A stretch of DNA of 64,000 nt from an uncultured Bacteroidales bacterium (GCA_905236635.1 CAJOCJ010000004.1:85101-149100); one strand, 5' to 3'. Positions 51,186-60,980 are shown, numbered from the stretch's first letter. Made by a program: numbers and translations. The notes: generated by a model from the sequence alone, not told the origin.

Positions 51186-52535
51186 CTACATTTTGCTTTT
51201 AACTATCTCTGTCACTGTATCGACTATTTCCTTCAGTTTCTTCTCGTCTTTTGCTTCGCACAGGAATCGCAGGTACGGCTCGGTGTTTGACGGACGGATG
51301 TTGAGCCACCAGTCGTTGTAGTCGAGACGATAGCCGTCGAAGTCGAGGAAACGCTCAGGTTTTTCGAGGTTCATAAAGTGGTCGCGCACGGCGTCCATAG
51401 CCTCTTTCTTCTTTTCGATTGTGAAGTTTATCTCGCCTGAGTTGTGATATCCTGATATCTCTTTGACAATCATCGACATAGACTTGCCTTGGGCCTTGAA
51501 TTGTGCCAAGAGTCGGAGCACCAGCAATGCTGCCATGATGCCTGAGTCGGAGTAGTAGAAGTCGCGGAAGTAGTAATGTCCCGCGAGCTCTCCGCCGAAG
51601 CAGCCGTCGAGCTCGCGTAGCTTCAGGGCGGCGTAGGCACGTCCGACACGCCATGTCTCGACCTTGGCATCATACAGTTTTCCAAGGTATTCCTGTATGG
51701 CTCGTGACGACCTGATGTCTTGGAGCACTATGCCTTTCTGTTTCTTCTCGCCGAGGAAATAGTTGCCCAGGAAGGCGATGATGAGGTCTGGAGAGATGAA
51801 CTGGCCTTTCTCGTCGATGAAGGTGATGCGGTCGGCGTCGCCGTCGAACAGCAGTCCGATGTCGCATTTGTTCTGCTTCACCAGTTCTTTTATCTGCTCC
51901 TGGTTCTCAGCCTCCAGCGGGTTCGGCTCGTGGCCAGGGAAGCGTCCGTCGAGAGTGTCATTAATATAATAAGGAGTGTCGCCGAGCAGCCGTTTTATGA
52001 AGATGTTCGACGCTCCATTGCTGCAGTCGACGGCGACTCTCAGGTTGTCGATGTTACCGCGGAACTGGCTCTGGAACTCCACATATTCCGAATAGAGGTT
52101 GATCTCGCTGATGGCGCCGCGTTTCTCCACTGGCTGTGGCTTGATGTCAGATTCCACGAGCTTCTCGAGCTTGTTGAGTCCGGTGTCGTAGCCCACTGGC
52201 TTGGCGTCTTTGGCGCTGATCTTCATACCGTTATGATTCGACGGGTTGTGTGAGGCGGTGATCATCACCGAGGCCTCATAGCCATATTTCGCTGTAGCCC
52301 AGTATATCATAGGGGTGGTGGAGAGGCCCACGCTTTCCACGTTGACGCCGCGGTCACGTAGTCCGTTGGCGAGGTTCAAAAACACGGTGTCTGATGAGAG
52401 ACGCATGTCACGTCCCACGAGATATGTCTTGGCAGGCAGCACCTCGGGCAGGAAATACCCGATGCGGTATGCTATCTCTTCGTTGAGGTCGGTGCCCCAA
52501 ACGCCTCTGATGTCGTATGCTTTAAATGCTTTCAT
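51186..52535 (-). CDS. Phosphomannomutase/phosphoglucomutase
   Basis: A 449-residue alpha-D-phosphohexomutase. The catalytic Ser loop is intact: VMITASHNPSNHNGMK (about residues 93-108). The metal loop is LLFDGDADRITF, the sugar loop FGGELAGHYYF and the phosphate loop RPSNTEPYLRF. It converts mannose- or glucose-6-phosphate to the 1-phosphate for sugar nucleotides. Its start overlaps the mltG stop (ATGA). It is the intact paralogue of the broken glmM gene 1.3 kb away. Confidence 0.92.
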   Translation of the reverse strand: MKAFKAYDIRGVWGTDLNEEIAYRIGYFLPEVLPAKTYLVGRDMRLSSDTVFLNLANGLRDRGVNVESVGLSTTPMIYWATAKYGYEASVMITASHNPSNHNGMKISAKDAKPVGYDTGLNKLEKLVESDIKPQPVEKRGAISEINLYSEYVEFQSQFRGNIDNLRVAVDCSNGASNIFIKRLLGDTPYYINDTLDGRFPGHEPNPLEAENQEQIKELVKQNKCDIGLLFDGDADRITFIDEKGQFISPDLIIAFLGNYFLGEKKQKGIVLQDIRSSRAIQEYLGKLYDAKVETWRVGRAYAALKLRELDGCFGGELAGHYYFRDFYYSDSGIMAALLVLRLLAQFKAQGKSMSMIVKEISGYHNSGEINFTIEKKKEAMDAVRDHFMNLEKPERFLDFDGYRLDYNDWWLNIRPSNTEPYLRFLCEAKDEKKLKEIVDTVTEIVKSKM

Positions 52536-53587
52536 CTGTATATTCTGTTTCTGTTTAATGCTCTTCTGTATCTGTCCGCGTTGCGGTTGTGTTCGTTGAT
52601 ATTCTTAGCAAACACATGGTATCCCGAGAGGTCATCCTTGGCGCAGAAATAGAAATATTTATGGTTTTCTGCGTTAAGCACCGCATCTATCGCCGCTATC
52701 GACGGGATGCATATCGGTCCTGGCGGGAGTCCCGCGTATTTGTAAGTGTTATAAGGCGAATCGATATTCTTATGAACGTCGAGCACGCGCCGTATATTGT
52801 AGTCGCCGAGGGCAAAAATCAAGGTCGGGTCGGCCTGCAACGGCCAGCGTTTCTTAAGTCTGTTGATGTAAACGCCAGCAATCGTCGGCATCTCCGACGT
52901 CTTGGTCGTCTCTTTGTCTATGATAGAAGCCAAGATGCTCACTTCTCTCGGCGTCATGTTCAAAGCCTGGGCTTTCTGCCGTCTTGTCTCGTTCCAGAAC
53001 CGCGCGTGCTCGACGGCCATCTTCCCGATGAAGTCGTCGGCATCGGTGTTCCAGTAGAACTCGTAAGTGTTTGGTATAAAAGTGGTTGCGTCAACGCTGT
53101 CGTTGGCGTAGATGGCATCGATGATGGAGATGGAGTCCGCCTCGATCTGCTCGCTGATACGTCCAGCCAGCTGCTCCACGGTGCGCATGTTGTTGAACAC
53201 CACCTTCACCGGCGTCTGATATCCCATGCGTAACATATTGACAAGTTGCTGGTTGGTCATGCCATCGACCAAGACATAACGGCCAGGGTGGACGTTCTCG
53301 TCGTAGTTGGTCTTCCTCGCCAGCCAGTCGAACGCCTTCTTGCTTTTCAGCACGTTCATCGAAACGATCTCGTTCTTTACATATTTGTAGTCAGCGCCCG
53401 TAGGGATATACAACGATACGCTCTTGCCGTCTGCAGTTTGTATTATGGGTTTCGAGATATATGAGTAGTTGTTTAAGAAGATGAATCCAATGACGCACAT
53501 CACGACGAAGAACAACGCAATCATTATCAGCATCCTGCGTCTGTTTCTCTGTCTTTTCTGTTGGAACGATGACCTGTATGTACTCAT
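52532..53587 (-). CDS. mltG: Endolytic peptidoglycan transglycosylase MltG
   Basis: A 351-residue single-pass membrane protein (TM about residues 19-41, after an Arg/Gln-rich cytoplasmic tail). The LysM-like segment HPGRYVLVDGMTNQQLVNMLRMG and the YceG catalytic region ILASIIDKETTKTSEMPTIAGVY, then LQADPTLIFALGDYNIRR and AGLPPGPICIPS are all present. It cuts nascent glycan strands and may set their length. Overlaps its neighbours by ATGA junctions on both sides. Confidence 0.93.
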   Translation of the reverse strand: MSTYRSSFQQKRQRNRRRMLIMIALFFVVMCVIGFIFLNNYSYISKPIIQTADGKSVSLYIPTGADYKYVKNEIVSMNVLKSKKAFDWLARKTNYDENVHPGRYVLVDGMTNQQLVNMLRMGYQTPVKVVFNNMRTVEQLAGRISEQIEADSISIIDAIYANDSVDATTFIPNTYEFYWNTDADDFIGKMAVEHARFWNETRRQKAQALNMTPREVSILASIIDKETTKTSEMPTIAGVYINRLKKRWPLQADPTLIFALGDYNIRRVLDVHKNIDSPYNTYKYAGLPPGPICIPSIAAIDAVLNAENHKYFYFCAKDDLSGYHVFAKNINEHNRNADRYRRALNRNRIYR

Positions 53588-54102
53588 TTTCTAATATATT
53601 GATATTCAATCTGATCCATAAAACCATCGGGCGTCCTATACCACTGTTTTTTCTCGCCGCATTTCTTGAAGCCGATAGACTCAAACAGCTTGCTACTATT
53701 GGTATTCGATTTCAGAACCAAAGCATATATCTGATTGAGCATCAATGTGTTGAAACAATAGTCCAATAGTAAGACTATTGCGTTTTTGGCATAACTCTTC
53801 TTACGATACTTCTTGTCGATGAGGATGCCAAAGCCCGCACGTGAGTTGAGTTCGTCATAGTCGTATATGTCGATACAGCCCACGGCGTCTCCGTTTTTCG
53901 TGTCTTCGATGATGAGACGAAGCTGTTTCTCGCTTATTAAGTCGTTGTTACTCAATAAAAAACGCTCAATCTGATGCATGGAATAGGGGACACGTGTCTC
54001 GCTGTCACGCCATACCTGCATGTCGTTCTCCCAGCGGTAAATCAGCTCGGCGTCGTTAGGCTCGGCCACCCGCAGTGCTACTATGTCGTTTTTTATGAAC
54101 AT
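53584..54102 (-). CDS. GNAT family N-acetyltransferase
   Basis: A 172-residue acetyltransferase of the Acetyltransf_3 (RimJ/RimL-like) type: VALRVAEPNDAELIYRWEND at the N terminus, AGFGILIDKKYRKKSYAKNAIVLLLDYCF as the acetyl-CoA pyrophosphate loop region, and LVLKSNTNSSKLFESIGFKKCG near the C terminus. The acceptor (amine on a protein, sugar or drug) is unknown. It lies between dapF (1-nt overlap) and mltG (4-nt overlap) in a tightly packed operon. Confidence 0.88.
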   Translation of the reverse strand: MFIKNDIVALRVAEPNDAELIYRWENDMQVWRDSETRVPYSMHQIERFLLSNNDLISEKQLRLIIEDTKNGDAVGCIDIYDYDELNSRAGFGILIDKKYRKKSYAKNAIVLLLDYCFNTLMLNQIYALVLKSNTNSSKLFESIGFKKCGEKKQWYRTPDGFMDQIEYQYIRK

Positions 54103-54908
54103 TATTTTGCAAAGATATAAAATCCGTCGAAAACATGCATCGCCGGACCCGATAAAACAACGTTTTTAAATGAATTTCCCTCTTTTTTGAATCTCACGTT
54201 GAGTGTAGCGAGGGTGGTCCTTATGTCGATGTTGTCGCCACCATACCACAATGCCGCTGCTACTGCCGAGGCTGTCACACCGGTGCCGCACGCCAGCGTC
54301 TCGTCTTCCACGCCACGTTCGAAAGTCCTGATATGATATTGATTGTGAATGATTTCCATGAAATCGACGTTGATGCCGTCTTTGGAGATACGCTTGTCGT
54401 TTCTGATCTCAGCACCGTGTTTTCTCACGTCGAATGTCTTGAGATTCTGCACTCTCATGACGTAATGAGGCGAGCCTGTGTTGACGATGAGGCGTTCGTC
54501 GTTCAGGTCATAATCATCGATGTCGCGCATAGTCACCGACACCATATATTCATTGTCGGAATTCTTCGTGACAAGAGCCTTATGCACTCCGTCAATCGCT
54601 TCATATTCAAGGTGTTGCGGTGCCAGTCGTTCTTCCACGGCGAAGGCAGCTATGCATCGTCCGCCATTACCGCAGAAGGTGCTTTCATGACCGTCGCAGT
54701 TGTAGTATTTCATTCTGAAATCGTATTTTTCGGATGGCAAAACCATAATCAGACCATCCGCACCGACACCTGTTCTTCGGTCACAAATCTCCTTGACCTC
54801 CTCATCGGTGAGAACGACTTGTGTATTTATCGCATTTATCATGACAAAATCGTTTCCGGCGCCATGAAATTTGCTAAATTTAATTCCTTGATAATCAATA
54901 TCTTGCAT
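54102..54908 (-). CDS. dapF: Diaminopimelate epimerase
   Basis: A 268-residue epimerase that makes meso-DAP for peptidoglycan and lysine. The two catalytic Cys are in YNCDGHESTFCGNGGRC and ETLACGTGVTASA; the N-terminal signature is FSKFHGAGNDFVMI. ATG 54908 (MQDIDYQGIKF) is preferred to the 35-residue longer, AT-rich and hydrophobic N terminus of the open frame. It heads an operon dapF, GNAT, mltG, PMM, TPR, recR that mixes wall-building and repair genes. Confidence 0.95.
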   Translation of the reverse strand: MQDIDYQGIKFSKFHGAGNDFVMINAINTQVVLTDEEVKEICDRRTGVGADGLIMVLPSEKYDFRMKYYNCDGHESTFCGNGGRCIAAFAVEERLAPQHLEYEAIDGVHKALVTKNSDNEYMVSVTMRDIDDYDLNDERLIVNTGSPHYVMRVQNLKTFDVRKHGAEIRNDKRISKDGINVDFMEIIHNQYHIRTFERGVEDETLACGTGVTASAVAAALWYGGDNIDIRTTLATLNVRFKKEGNSFKNVVLSGPAMHVFDGFYIFAK

Positions 54909-55051
54909 AATATCTTTAAAATATTTTACCAAAAATGACAGTTTGGCAAGAAATTTGTTGTAAAAATAGTAAATAATTTGGTTGAAAAAGTAAAAAAAAA
55001 TAAGAATATTCAAAAGTTAACGTTAATCTGGATATTTAATAATTGTAAAAA

Positions 55052-56116
55052 ATGAAAAAGGCATTAGTATTATTAAGCATTATGATTGTGGCTTGCACAG
55101 GACGGGCTGCAGTGGAAGATTTCTCGGAAGCGGCTGAAAAGACTGTAAATGCCGTGGTTCATATTCGGACAGAGATTGTCAGATCATATAATGGTTTTTA
55201 TGATCCGTTTGAGGCACTGATAGAGCAGCTTTATGGCGGAAGGGTTATAGTCCCGGACAACATTTCCGTAGGTTTCGGCTCGGGCGTGGTGATTTCTGCT
55301 GACGGATATATAGTGACCAACAATCATGTGGTTGCAGGTGCGAGGAAAATCGAGGTGACGTTCAACGACAAACGAAAAAGGACCGCAACCGTCATCGGAA
55401 AAGATCCTACCACCGATATCGCATTGATTAAAGTGGACGCCCAGAATCTGGATTATATCACCTTTGGTGATTCGGACAAGGTGCGTCTGGGAGAATGGGT
55501 GCTAGCAGTCGGTAATCCGTTCAACCTGACATCGACAGTGACGGCGGGCATTGTCAGCGCCAAGGCGAGAAACATAAATATATTAGGTGACGGCACCATC
55601 GAGTCGTTTATCCAGACTGATGCGGCTGTTAATCCAGGCAACAGCGGTGGCGCGTTGGTGAACACAAAGGGCGAACTGATAGGTATAAATGCGGCAATCT
55701 CAACGCATACAGGCACTTTCGAGGGTTATTCGTTTGCGGTTCCGTCGAATATTGCCAGAAAGGTCGTTGAAGACTTTATGGAATATGGTTGTCTGCAGCG
55801 TGCATACCTGGGGTTTGTGCCCGAAGAAGTGACAGAAGATCTGGCCCGTAAGGTGGGCATGGATTACGTATCGGGAGTATGGGTCGCCAAAGTGTATGAA
55901 AAAGGCGGCGCATATAAAGCCGGAATCCGTAGTGGCGATGTGGTGTTGAGTATCAATGATATACCAGTAGAGACAAAATCGCAACTGATAGGAACAATAG
56001 CAACTTTCCGTCCGGGGGACGTGATAAATGTTAAGTATCTGCATGGAGGTGTGGAGAAGGCCGTTAAGGTAACGCTGACAAATGCCAACGGCACGACAGA
56101 GATTGTCAGAGAGTAA
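55052..56116 (+). CDS. Deg/HtrA-type serine protease with one PDZ domain
   Basis: A 354-residue envelope protease, likely a lipoprotein (IVAC, C15) or signal-cleaved. The trypsin-like triad is H in IVTNNHVVAG, D in PTTDIALIKV and S in AVNPGNSGGALV. A single PDZ domain (about residues 255-345, VAKVYEKGGAYKAGIRSGDVVLSIND) follows, as in DegS, while typical Bacteroidetes DegQ proteins have two PDZ domains and are near 500 residues. It may act in misfolded protein turnover or regulated proteolysis. rpoD follows after 21 nt. Confidence 0.92.
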   Translation: MKKALVLLSIMIVACTGRAAVEDFSEAAEKTVNAVVHIRTEIVRSYNGFYDPFEALIEQLYGGRVIVPDNISVGFGSGVVISADGYIVTNNHVVAGARKIEVTFNDKRKRTATVIGKDPTTDIALIKVDAQNLDYITFGDSDKVRLGEWVLAVGNPFNLTSTVTAGIVSAKARNINILGDGTIESFIQTDAAVNPGNSGGALVNTKGELIGINAAISTHTGTFEGYSFAVPSNIARKVVEDFMEYGCLQRAYLGFVPEEVTEDLARKVGMDYVSGVWVAKVYEKGGAYKAGIRSGDVVLSINDIPVETKSQLIGTIATFRPGDVINVKYLHGGVEKAVKVTLTNANGTTEIVRE

Positions 56117-56137
56117 AAACATTAAAAACAAAAAACA

Positions 56138-57007
56138 ATGAGACAGTTAAAGATTTCAAAATCAATTACAAACCGCGAGCAGGGCGCACTCGACAAGTAC
56201 CTCGCCGATATAGCGAAGGAGCCGATGATAACCCCTGACGAAGAGGTGGAACTCGCCCAGAGAATTAAGATGGGCGACCAGATTGCCCTCGACCGTTTGG
56301 TCAGAGCCAACCTCCGCTTTGTGGTTTCGGTTGCAAAACAATATCAAAATCAAGGACTTAGCCTTGCTGACCTTATCAACGAAGGCAACGTCGGACTTAT
56401 CAAAGCAGCACAGCGTTTCGACGAGACGAAAGGCTTCAAGTTCATCTCGTATGCGGTGTGGTGGATACGTCAGGCGATACTGCAGGCGGTGGCCGAACAG
56501 TCGCGTATGGTGCGTCTGCCGCTCAACCAGGTTGGAATGTTGAGCCGCGTGAAGAAGACAGCATCGTCACTCGAGCAGCTCTACCAGCGTAAGCCGACGA
56601 TCAAAGAGATTGCCGACGAGCTCGACATGCCCGAAGACAAGGTGGAAGCGATACTGAAGATTAACTCCAAGGAGGTCTCGATGGACGCTCCGGTGAGCGA
56701 TGACGACGATCTGTTATTCATCGACACCCTCGTGCCGGATAATAACAACGATGCCGACAAGGAGATCGTTACGGAGACCGAGTCAGCGGCGATAAGACGT
56801 TCATTGTCAGTGCTTAACGACAAAGAGCGTAAGGTGATAACCAAGTATTTCGGACTCGACGACGACCGTCATCAATATACCCTTGAGGAGATTGGATACA
56901 TGATGGACATGACACGTGAACGCGTGCGTCAGGTAAAAGACAAGGCATTGAAGAAGCTCAGGACACGCTCGAAAAAAAGTTTGCTCCGCGTGTTGAACGA
57001 TGACTAA
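56138..57007 (+). CDS. rpoD: Primary RNA polymerase sigma factor RpoD
   Basis: A 289-residue sigma-70 factor of the short Bacteroidetes type (sigma-ABfr), with no region 1.1. Region 1.2 is ALDKYLADIAKEPMITPDEE, region 2 RANLRFVVSVAKQYQNQGLSLADLINEGNVG (split by its 2.1 and 2.2 parts), 2.4 KFISYAVWWIRQAI, region 3 RMVRLPLNQ and region 4 TLEEIGYMMDMTRERVRQV. It should read the TTTG/TAnnTTTG promoters that occur throughout this window. It lies 21 nt after the Deg protease gene. Confidence 0.96.
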   Translation: MRQLKISKSITNREQGALDKYLADIAKEPMITPDEEVELAQRIKMGDQIALDRLVRANLRFVVSVAKQYQNQGLSLADLINEGNVGLIKAAQRFDETKGFKFISYAVWWIRQAILQAVAEQSRMVRLPLNQVGMLSRVKKTASSLEQLYQRKPTIKEIADELDMPEDKVEAILKINSKEVSMDAPVSDDDDLLFIDTLVPDNNNDADKEIVTETESAAIRRSLSVLNDKERKVITKYFGLDDDRHQYTLEEIGYMMDMTRERVRQVKDKALKKLRTRSKKSLLRVLNDD

Positions 57008-57014
57008 ATTTTTG

Positions 57015-57022
57015 TAATTTTG
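57015..57022 (+). promoter_or_regulatory. -7 box of yidC-aroK
   Basis: TAATTTTG, 25 nt before the yidC ATG at 57048. Confidence 0.5.
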
Positions 57023-57047
57023 CGCCCTATTATCGAAAAAAGGTTTT

Positions 57048-58982
57048 ATGAATAAAAACTCACTTATTGGAATTATCCTCATAGTTGGAATATTGGTAGG
57101 ATGGTCGATTTGGATGACACCATCGAAGGAAGAGGTAGCACGTCAGAGACATATTCAGGACTCGATTTATCAGGCGCAGAGAGAGCGTTTTATAGAAGAC
57201 TCCATACGTTTTGTCACAGAACAGCAGGAGGCCGAAAAGCCTGCGTATCAGCTGGATGGCAGCGCTGAGCCGACAGATGCCGTGATGCGCGACAAATACG
57301 GAGTGTTCACAACGACAGCGACAGGCGAGGAGAAGGTCTATACCATTGAGAACGACGTCATGACGATGACAATGACATCGAAAGGCGCCTACGTGAAGAC
57401 GATGGAACTGAAGGATTACAAGACCTGGGACTCGCTTCCGCTGATCGGTTTCGACGAGAACACCACGAAGTTCAACATGTCGTTCTTCGCCTCAAACCGC
57501 AACATCAATACTATTGATTTGTTCTTCACTCCATATTTGAATAATGAGAAATATGAAGGCGATGAGAATATAAAAGTCGGAGATAACCCGTTGACTATCA
57601 GCTTTAAAGCCTTTACCGACAACCTCTCTGATGAGCTGAACGAAAATCAATATATTGAATTCGTATATACCATCACGAAGGACGAATACATGATTGATTT
57701 CGACGTCAAGACCGTCAACATGAAGGATGTGATTGCGTCGAACACCAACTTCGTCACCATCGACTGGTATGCCGACCTCTTGAAGCAGGAGAAGGCGGTG
57801 GATCGTTACAACGGCTCTGATGTCTATTACAAATTTGTCAGCGACGATGTGGAGTCGATTAGCGGCAGCCGTGGCGGTGACAAAGACGGCGAGAAAGACC
57901 TCCGTTCCAACTTGAAATGGATATCGTTCAAGCAGCGTTTCTTCAGCTATTCGCTGATAGCAAAAGAGAGTTTCAGCTCGGCCGTGATAGGCATGAAGAC
58001 CGACCTGCGCCAGCAGAACCCGCGTTATCTGAAGACAATGTACGCCTCCATCGACGTGCCGTTCGACGCGTTCCAGGAGAACAACACCCTGCCGATGCAG
58101 TTCTACTTCGGTCCGAACAGCCTGAAAGTCATGGACAAATACGACATCGGACTCGACAAGCAGATACCGCTCGGCGGTAAGCTCGTGGGCTGGATTAACA
58201 GATATATCGTCGTCAACGTGTTCGACTGGCTCGGCAGTTACGGCTGGAACTATGGTATCGTGATCCTCGTGCTGACCATCATCATCAAGCTGTGTCTGAT
58301 GCCGTTTGCATACAAGTCGTATCAGTCAACGGCTAAGATGCGTGTGCTGAAGCCTGAAATCGATGAGATCAACGCGAGATATCCTGACGAGAAGGACAAC
58401 ATGAAGAAACAGCAGGCGGTGATGGACCTCTATAAGAAAGCAGGTGCCAGCCCGACATCAGGATGCTTGCCGATGTTGCTGCAGCTGCCTATCTTGTGGG
58501 CTGTGTTCCGTTTCTTCCCGTCAAGTATCGAGCTTCGCCAGCAGCCGTTCCTCTGGGCTGACGACCTCTCGACATACGACAGCATCCTCGACCTTGGCTT
58601 CAACATCCCGTTCTACGGCGACCACGTGAGTTTGTTCACCTTGTTGATGACAGTGACGACGATTCTTTACACCTATATCAACAACAAACAGATGGCGGCC
58701 ACCAACCAGCAGGGTATGAAGGGAATGAAGGTGATGATGTACCTCATGCCGATCATGTTCCTGGGATTGTTTAACAGCTATTCCGCCGGTTTGAGCTACT
58801 ATTACATGTTGGTGAATATCATCACATTCCTGCAGATGTATCTGTTCAGAGTGTTCACCAACGAAGAGAAGCTGCGTAAGAAGATTGAGTTGGCGAAACA
58901 GAAGCCAGTGAAGAAGTCGAGATTCCAGAAACGTCTCGAGGAGATGCAGAAACAGCAGCAGCAAATGCAACGCAGGCGCTAA
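57048..58982 (+). CDS. yidC: Membrane protein insertase YidC
   Basis: A 644-residue insertase. TM1 is at residues 4-20, followed by a large periplasmic beta-sandwich (about 70-365) and the conserved five-helix core with VFDWLGSYGWNYGIVILVLTI, then KAGASPTSGCLPMLLQLPIL, and SYSAGLSYYYMLVN. The tail is Lys/Gln-rich. It inserts and folds inner-membrane proteins with or without Sec. Its stop overlaps the aroK start (TAATG). Confidence 0.96.
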   Translation: MNKNSLIGIILIVGILVGWSIWMTPSKEEVARQRHIQDSIYQAQRERFIEDSIRFVTEQQEAEKPAYQLDGSAEPTDAVMRDKYGVFTTTATGEEKVYTIENDVMTMTMTSKGAYVKTMELKDYKTWDSLPLIGFDENTTKFNMSFFASNRNINTIDLFFTPYLNNEKYEGDENIKVGDNPLTISFKAFTDNLSDELNENQYIEFVYTITKDEYMIDFDVKTVNMKDVIASNTNFVTIDWYADLLKQEKAVDRYNGSDVYYKFVSDDVESISGSRGGDKDGEKDLRSNLKWISFKQRFFSYSLIAKESFSSAVIGMKTDLRQQNPRYLKTMYASIDVPFDAFQENNTLPMQFYFGPNSLKVMDKYDIGLDKQIPLGGKLVGWINRYIVVNVFDWLGSYGWNYGIVILVLTIIIKLCLMPFAYKSYQSTAKMRVLKPEIDEINARYPDEKDNMKKQQAVMDLYKKAGASPTSGCLPMLLQLPILWAVFRFFPSSIELRQQPFLWADDLSTYDSILDLGFNIPFYGDHVSLFTLLMTVTTILYTYINNKQMAATNQQGMKGMKVMMYLMPIMFLGLFNSYSAGLSYYYMLVNIITFLQMYLFRVFTNEEKLRKKIELAKQKPVKKSRFQKRLEEMQKQQQQMQRRR

Positions 58983-59494
58983 TGCTACCAGACAGGATCT
59001 ATATCATCGGCTACATGTGTTCCGGGAAGTCGTCGATTTCGCGGAAAGTGGCGGCGCGACTGGGTTACGAGCCATACGATACCGATGACTTGTTCGAGGA
59101 GAGATACCACATCTGTGTACAGGATTTCTTCGACAAATACGGCGAGGATTATTTCCGTAAATTTGAGTCAGAGATATTGAAAAAGACAGGCGAGATGCAC
59201 AAAGTCGTTGTTTCGACGGGTGGCGGAACGCCTTGTTTTTTTGACAACATGCAGTGGATGAAGGAGAACGGCTCGACAATCTTTGTGAAAGTCAGTCCCA
59301 TCACGGCTTTTCATCGTATCATGAATGCCAAGAGGAAACGCCCGCTGGTGTATGGGAAGTCGGAGGACGAGCTACGCCAATATGTTGAAAACCATTTCAA
59401 CTCGCGCTTGCCGTTTTATGAGCAGGCCGATTTCACTGTGAAAGGCGAGGATTTCGATATCGAAGAGGTCTTGAACTACCTATCGCAGCTCTAG
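58982..59494 (+). CDS. aroK: Shikimate kinase
   Basis: A 170-residue P-loop kinase making shikimate 3-phosphate. Walker A reads GYMCSGKSS (usual form GxMGSGKS; Cys replaces the first Gly), shikimate-binding D is in YDTDDLFE, and the Gly-rich loop VVVSTGGGTPC is conserved, as is KRPLVYG in the lid. It is translationally coupled to yidC. Its 3' end overlaps rlmD by 15 nt, tail to tail. Confidence 0.94.
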   Translation: MLPDRIYIIGYMCSGKSSISRKVAARLGYEPYDTDDLFEERYHICVQDFFDKYGEDYFRKFESEILKKTGEMHKVVVSTGGGTPCFFDNMQWMKENGSTIFVKVSPITAFHRIMNAKRKRPLVYGKSEDELRQYVENHFNSRLPFYEQADFTVKGEDFDIEEVLNYLSQL

Positions 59495-60907
59495 GAGCAC
59501 CACGTTCTCGACATGCTGGGTGTGCGGGAACATATCGACAGGCTGCACCGCTTTTACCGCATACATATCATCAAGTAGCTGAAGGTCACGTGCTTGCGTG
59601 GCGGGGTTACAGCTCACATAGACAATCTTCTTAGCCTGAATCTTCTTGAGTTGTTCGATGACTTTGTCGGCCATGCCTGCGCGTGGCGGGTCGGTGACGA
59701 TGAAGTCAGGCTTGCCGTGTTCGGCTATGAACTCGTCGGTGAGCACCTTTGCCATGTCGCCGGCGAAGAAACTCGTATTGGTGATGTTGTTGAACTGCTC
59801 GTTGATCTTGGCGTCGACGATGGCTTCCTCGACGTATTCTATGCCGACTACCTGTCTCACGAAACGCGCGAAATACAAAGCTATGGTGCCTGTACCGGTG
59901 TAGAGGTCATACATCAGCTCGTCGCCCCGTACGTTAGCGAGGTCGAAGGCCGCTTTGTATAGTCTTTCCGCCTGATACACGTTGGTCTGGAAGAAAGAGA
60001 CAGGTCCCACGCGGAACTTTAGGTTGTCGAAGCCCGGGCGTGGCGATTTCATCGTCTCCACCAGATACGGCTCGCCTTTGAGACATTCGAACGGCAGGTC
60101 GGAGATGGTGTCGTTGAACTTGCTGTTGATGACGAGCATCAGCGATATTATCTGTGGGAACTCGGCCGACAGGGCAGGGATGAGTTCGTTACGGACTATG
60201 TCGTTCTCCTCGTTTATCACTATGATGACCATGAATTCGCCTTTGCCGTTGCAACGTATGATGACGTTACGCATGGTGCCTTGGTGTGCTCTCACGTTAT
60301 GATAGGAGAGATGGCGTTTTATCGTGAAGTCCTTGATAAACAAACGTATGGCGTTTGACGGGTCGGCTTGCAGGTAGCAGTGTTCGATGTCGATGACGCG
60401 GTCGAACAGTCCTGACAGGTGGTAGCCGAAGCCTTTGCAGTCTTCCTCTGTGTAGGTGCCTGCCGGTGCGCCGTCGGTGAGCCATTTGCGGTTTGAGAAG
60501 CTGTATTCGAGCTTGTTACGGTAGTAGAACTGTTTCTCGCAGCCCAGGATAGGTCTCATCTCGGGGTATTCGATCTTGCCGATACGGTCGAAGTTGTCTT
60601 TTATCTGTTTCTGTTTATAATACAGTTGCCATTGATAGTCAAGGTGTTGCCATTTGCAGCCGCCGCAGAGGCCGAAGTGTTGGCATATTGGTGTGACGCG
60701 TTTGTCGGATGCGTGTTTGATGTTGATGATCTTGCCGTCGAAGCAGTTCGATTTCTTTTTAAACACTTGGATATCGACGATGTCGCCTGGTGCTCCGAAG
60801 GGGATGAACACCACTTTCTCGTCGGGTTTGGCAATGCTCATGCCTTCCGAGCCCGCGTCGATTATCTCGACGTCTTCGATGTATTGCGGTTGACGAATTT
60901 TTTTCAT
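59480..60907 (-). CDS. rlmD: 23S rRNA (uracil-5-)-methyltransferase, RlmD/RumA type
   Basis: A 475-residue RNA m5U methyltransferase. The N-terminal TRAM domain (GMSIAKPDEKVVFIPFGAPGDIVD) is followed by a 4Fe-4S Cys set (CQHFGLCGGCKW and a later C). The SAM motif is MYDLYTGTGTIALYFA, DPPRAGM is the active-site loop, and C in VYVSCNPATQARDL is the nucleophile. Whether it makes U747, U1939 or both cannot be told from sequence. A -7 box ends 5 nt before its ATG. Confidence 0.93.
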   Translation of the reverse strand: MKKIRQPQYIEDVEIIDAGSEGMSIAKPDEKVVFIPFGAPGDIVDIQVFKKKSNCFDGKIINIKHASDKRVTPICQHFGLCGGCKWQHLDYQWQLYYKQKQIKDNFDRIGKIEYPEMRPILGCEKQFYYRNKLEYSFSNRKWLTDGAPAGTYTEEDCKGFGYHLSGLFDRVIDIEHCYLQADPSNAIRLFIKDFTIKRHLSYHNVRAHQGTMRNVIIRCNGKGEFMVIIVINEENDIVRNELIPALSAEFPQIISLMLVINSKFNDTISDLPFECLKGEPYLVETMKSPRPGFDNLKFRVGPVSFFQTNVYQAERLYKAAFDLANVRGDELMYDLYTGTGTIALYFARFVRQVVGIEYVEEAIVDAKINEQFNNITNTSFFAGDMAKVLTDEFIAEHGKPDFIVTDPPRAGMADKVIEQLKKIQAKKIVYVSCNPATQARDLQLLDDMYAVKAVQPVDMFPHTQHVENVVLLELR

Positions 60908-60912
60908 GGCTG

Positions 60913-60920
60913 CAAAGGTA
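60913..60920 (-). promoter_or_regulatory. -7 box of rlmD, abutting the start codon
   Basis: TACCTTTG, then CAGCC, then ATG on the minus strand; the leader can be only 1-2 nt. Confidence 0.5.
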
Positions 60921-60943
60921 CGGAATTTTTTTTTATAATTTTG

Positions 60944-60979
60944 GGTTGCTCGTTTGAAAATTTGTAGTATCTTTGCAGC
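60944..60979 (+). promoter_or_regulatory. Small-RNA promoter, copy A
   Basis: Contains GTTG (60945-60948), a 19-nt spacer and TATCTTTG (60968-60975). The 36 bp match copy B (61714-61749) at all but 2 positions. Confidence 0.7.
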
Positions 60980-60980
60980 G

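Noticed and set aside
54943..54960. Sigma-54-like sequence TTGGCAAG-N4-TTGTT upstream of the Deg protease gene
   Set aside because: The -12 dinucleotide is GT instead of GC and the -24 element has CAAG for CACG. No phased upstream repeats are present, so the match is too weak to call.
54909..55013. 35-codon N-terminal extension of DapF
   Set aside because: The extension is hydrophobic and AT-rich and lacks homology to DapF, a cytoplasmic enzyme. ATG 54908 gives the normal start.
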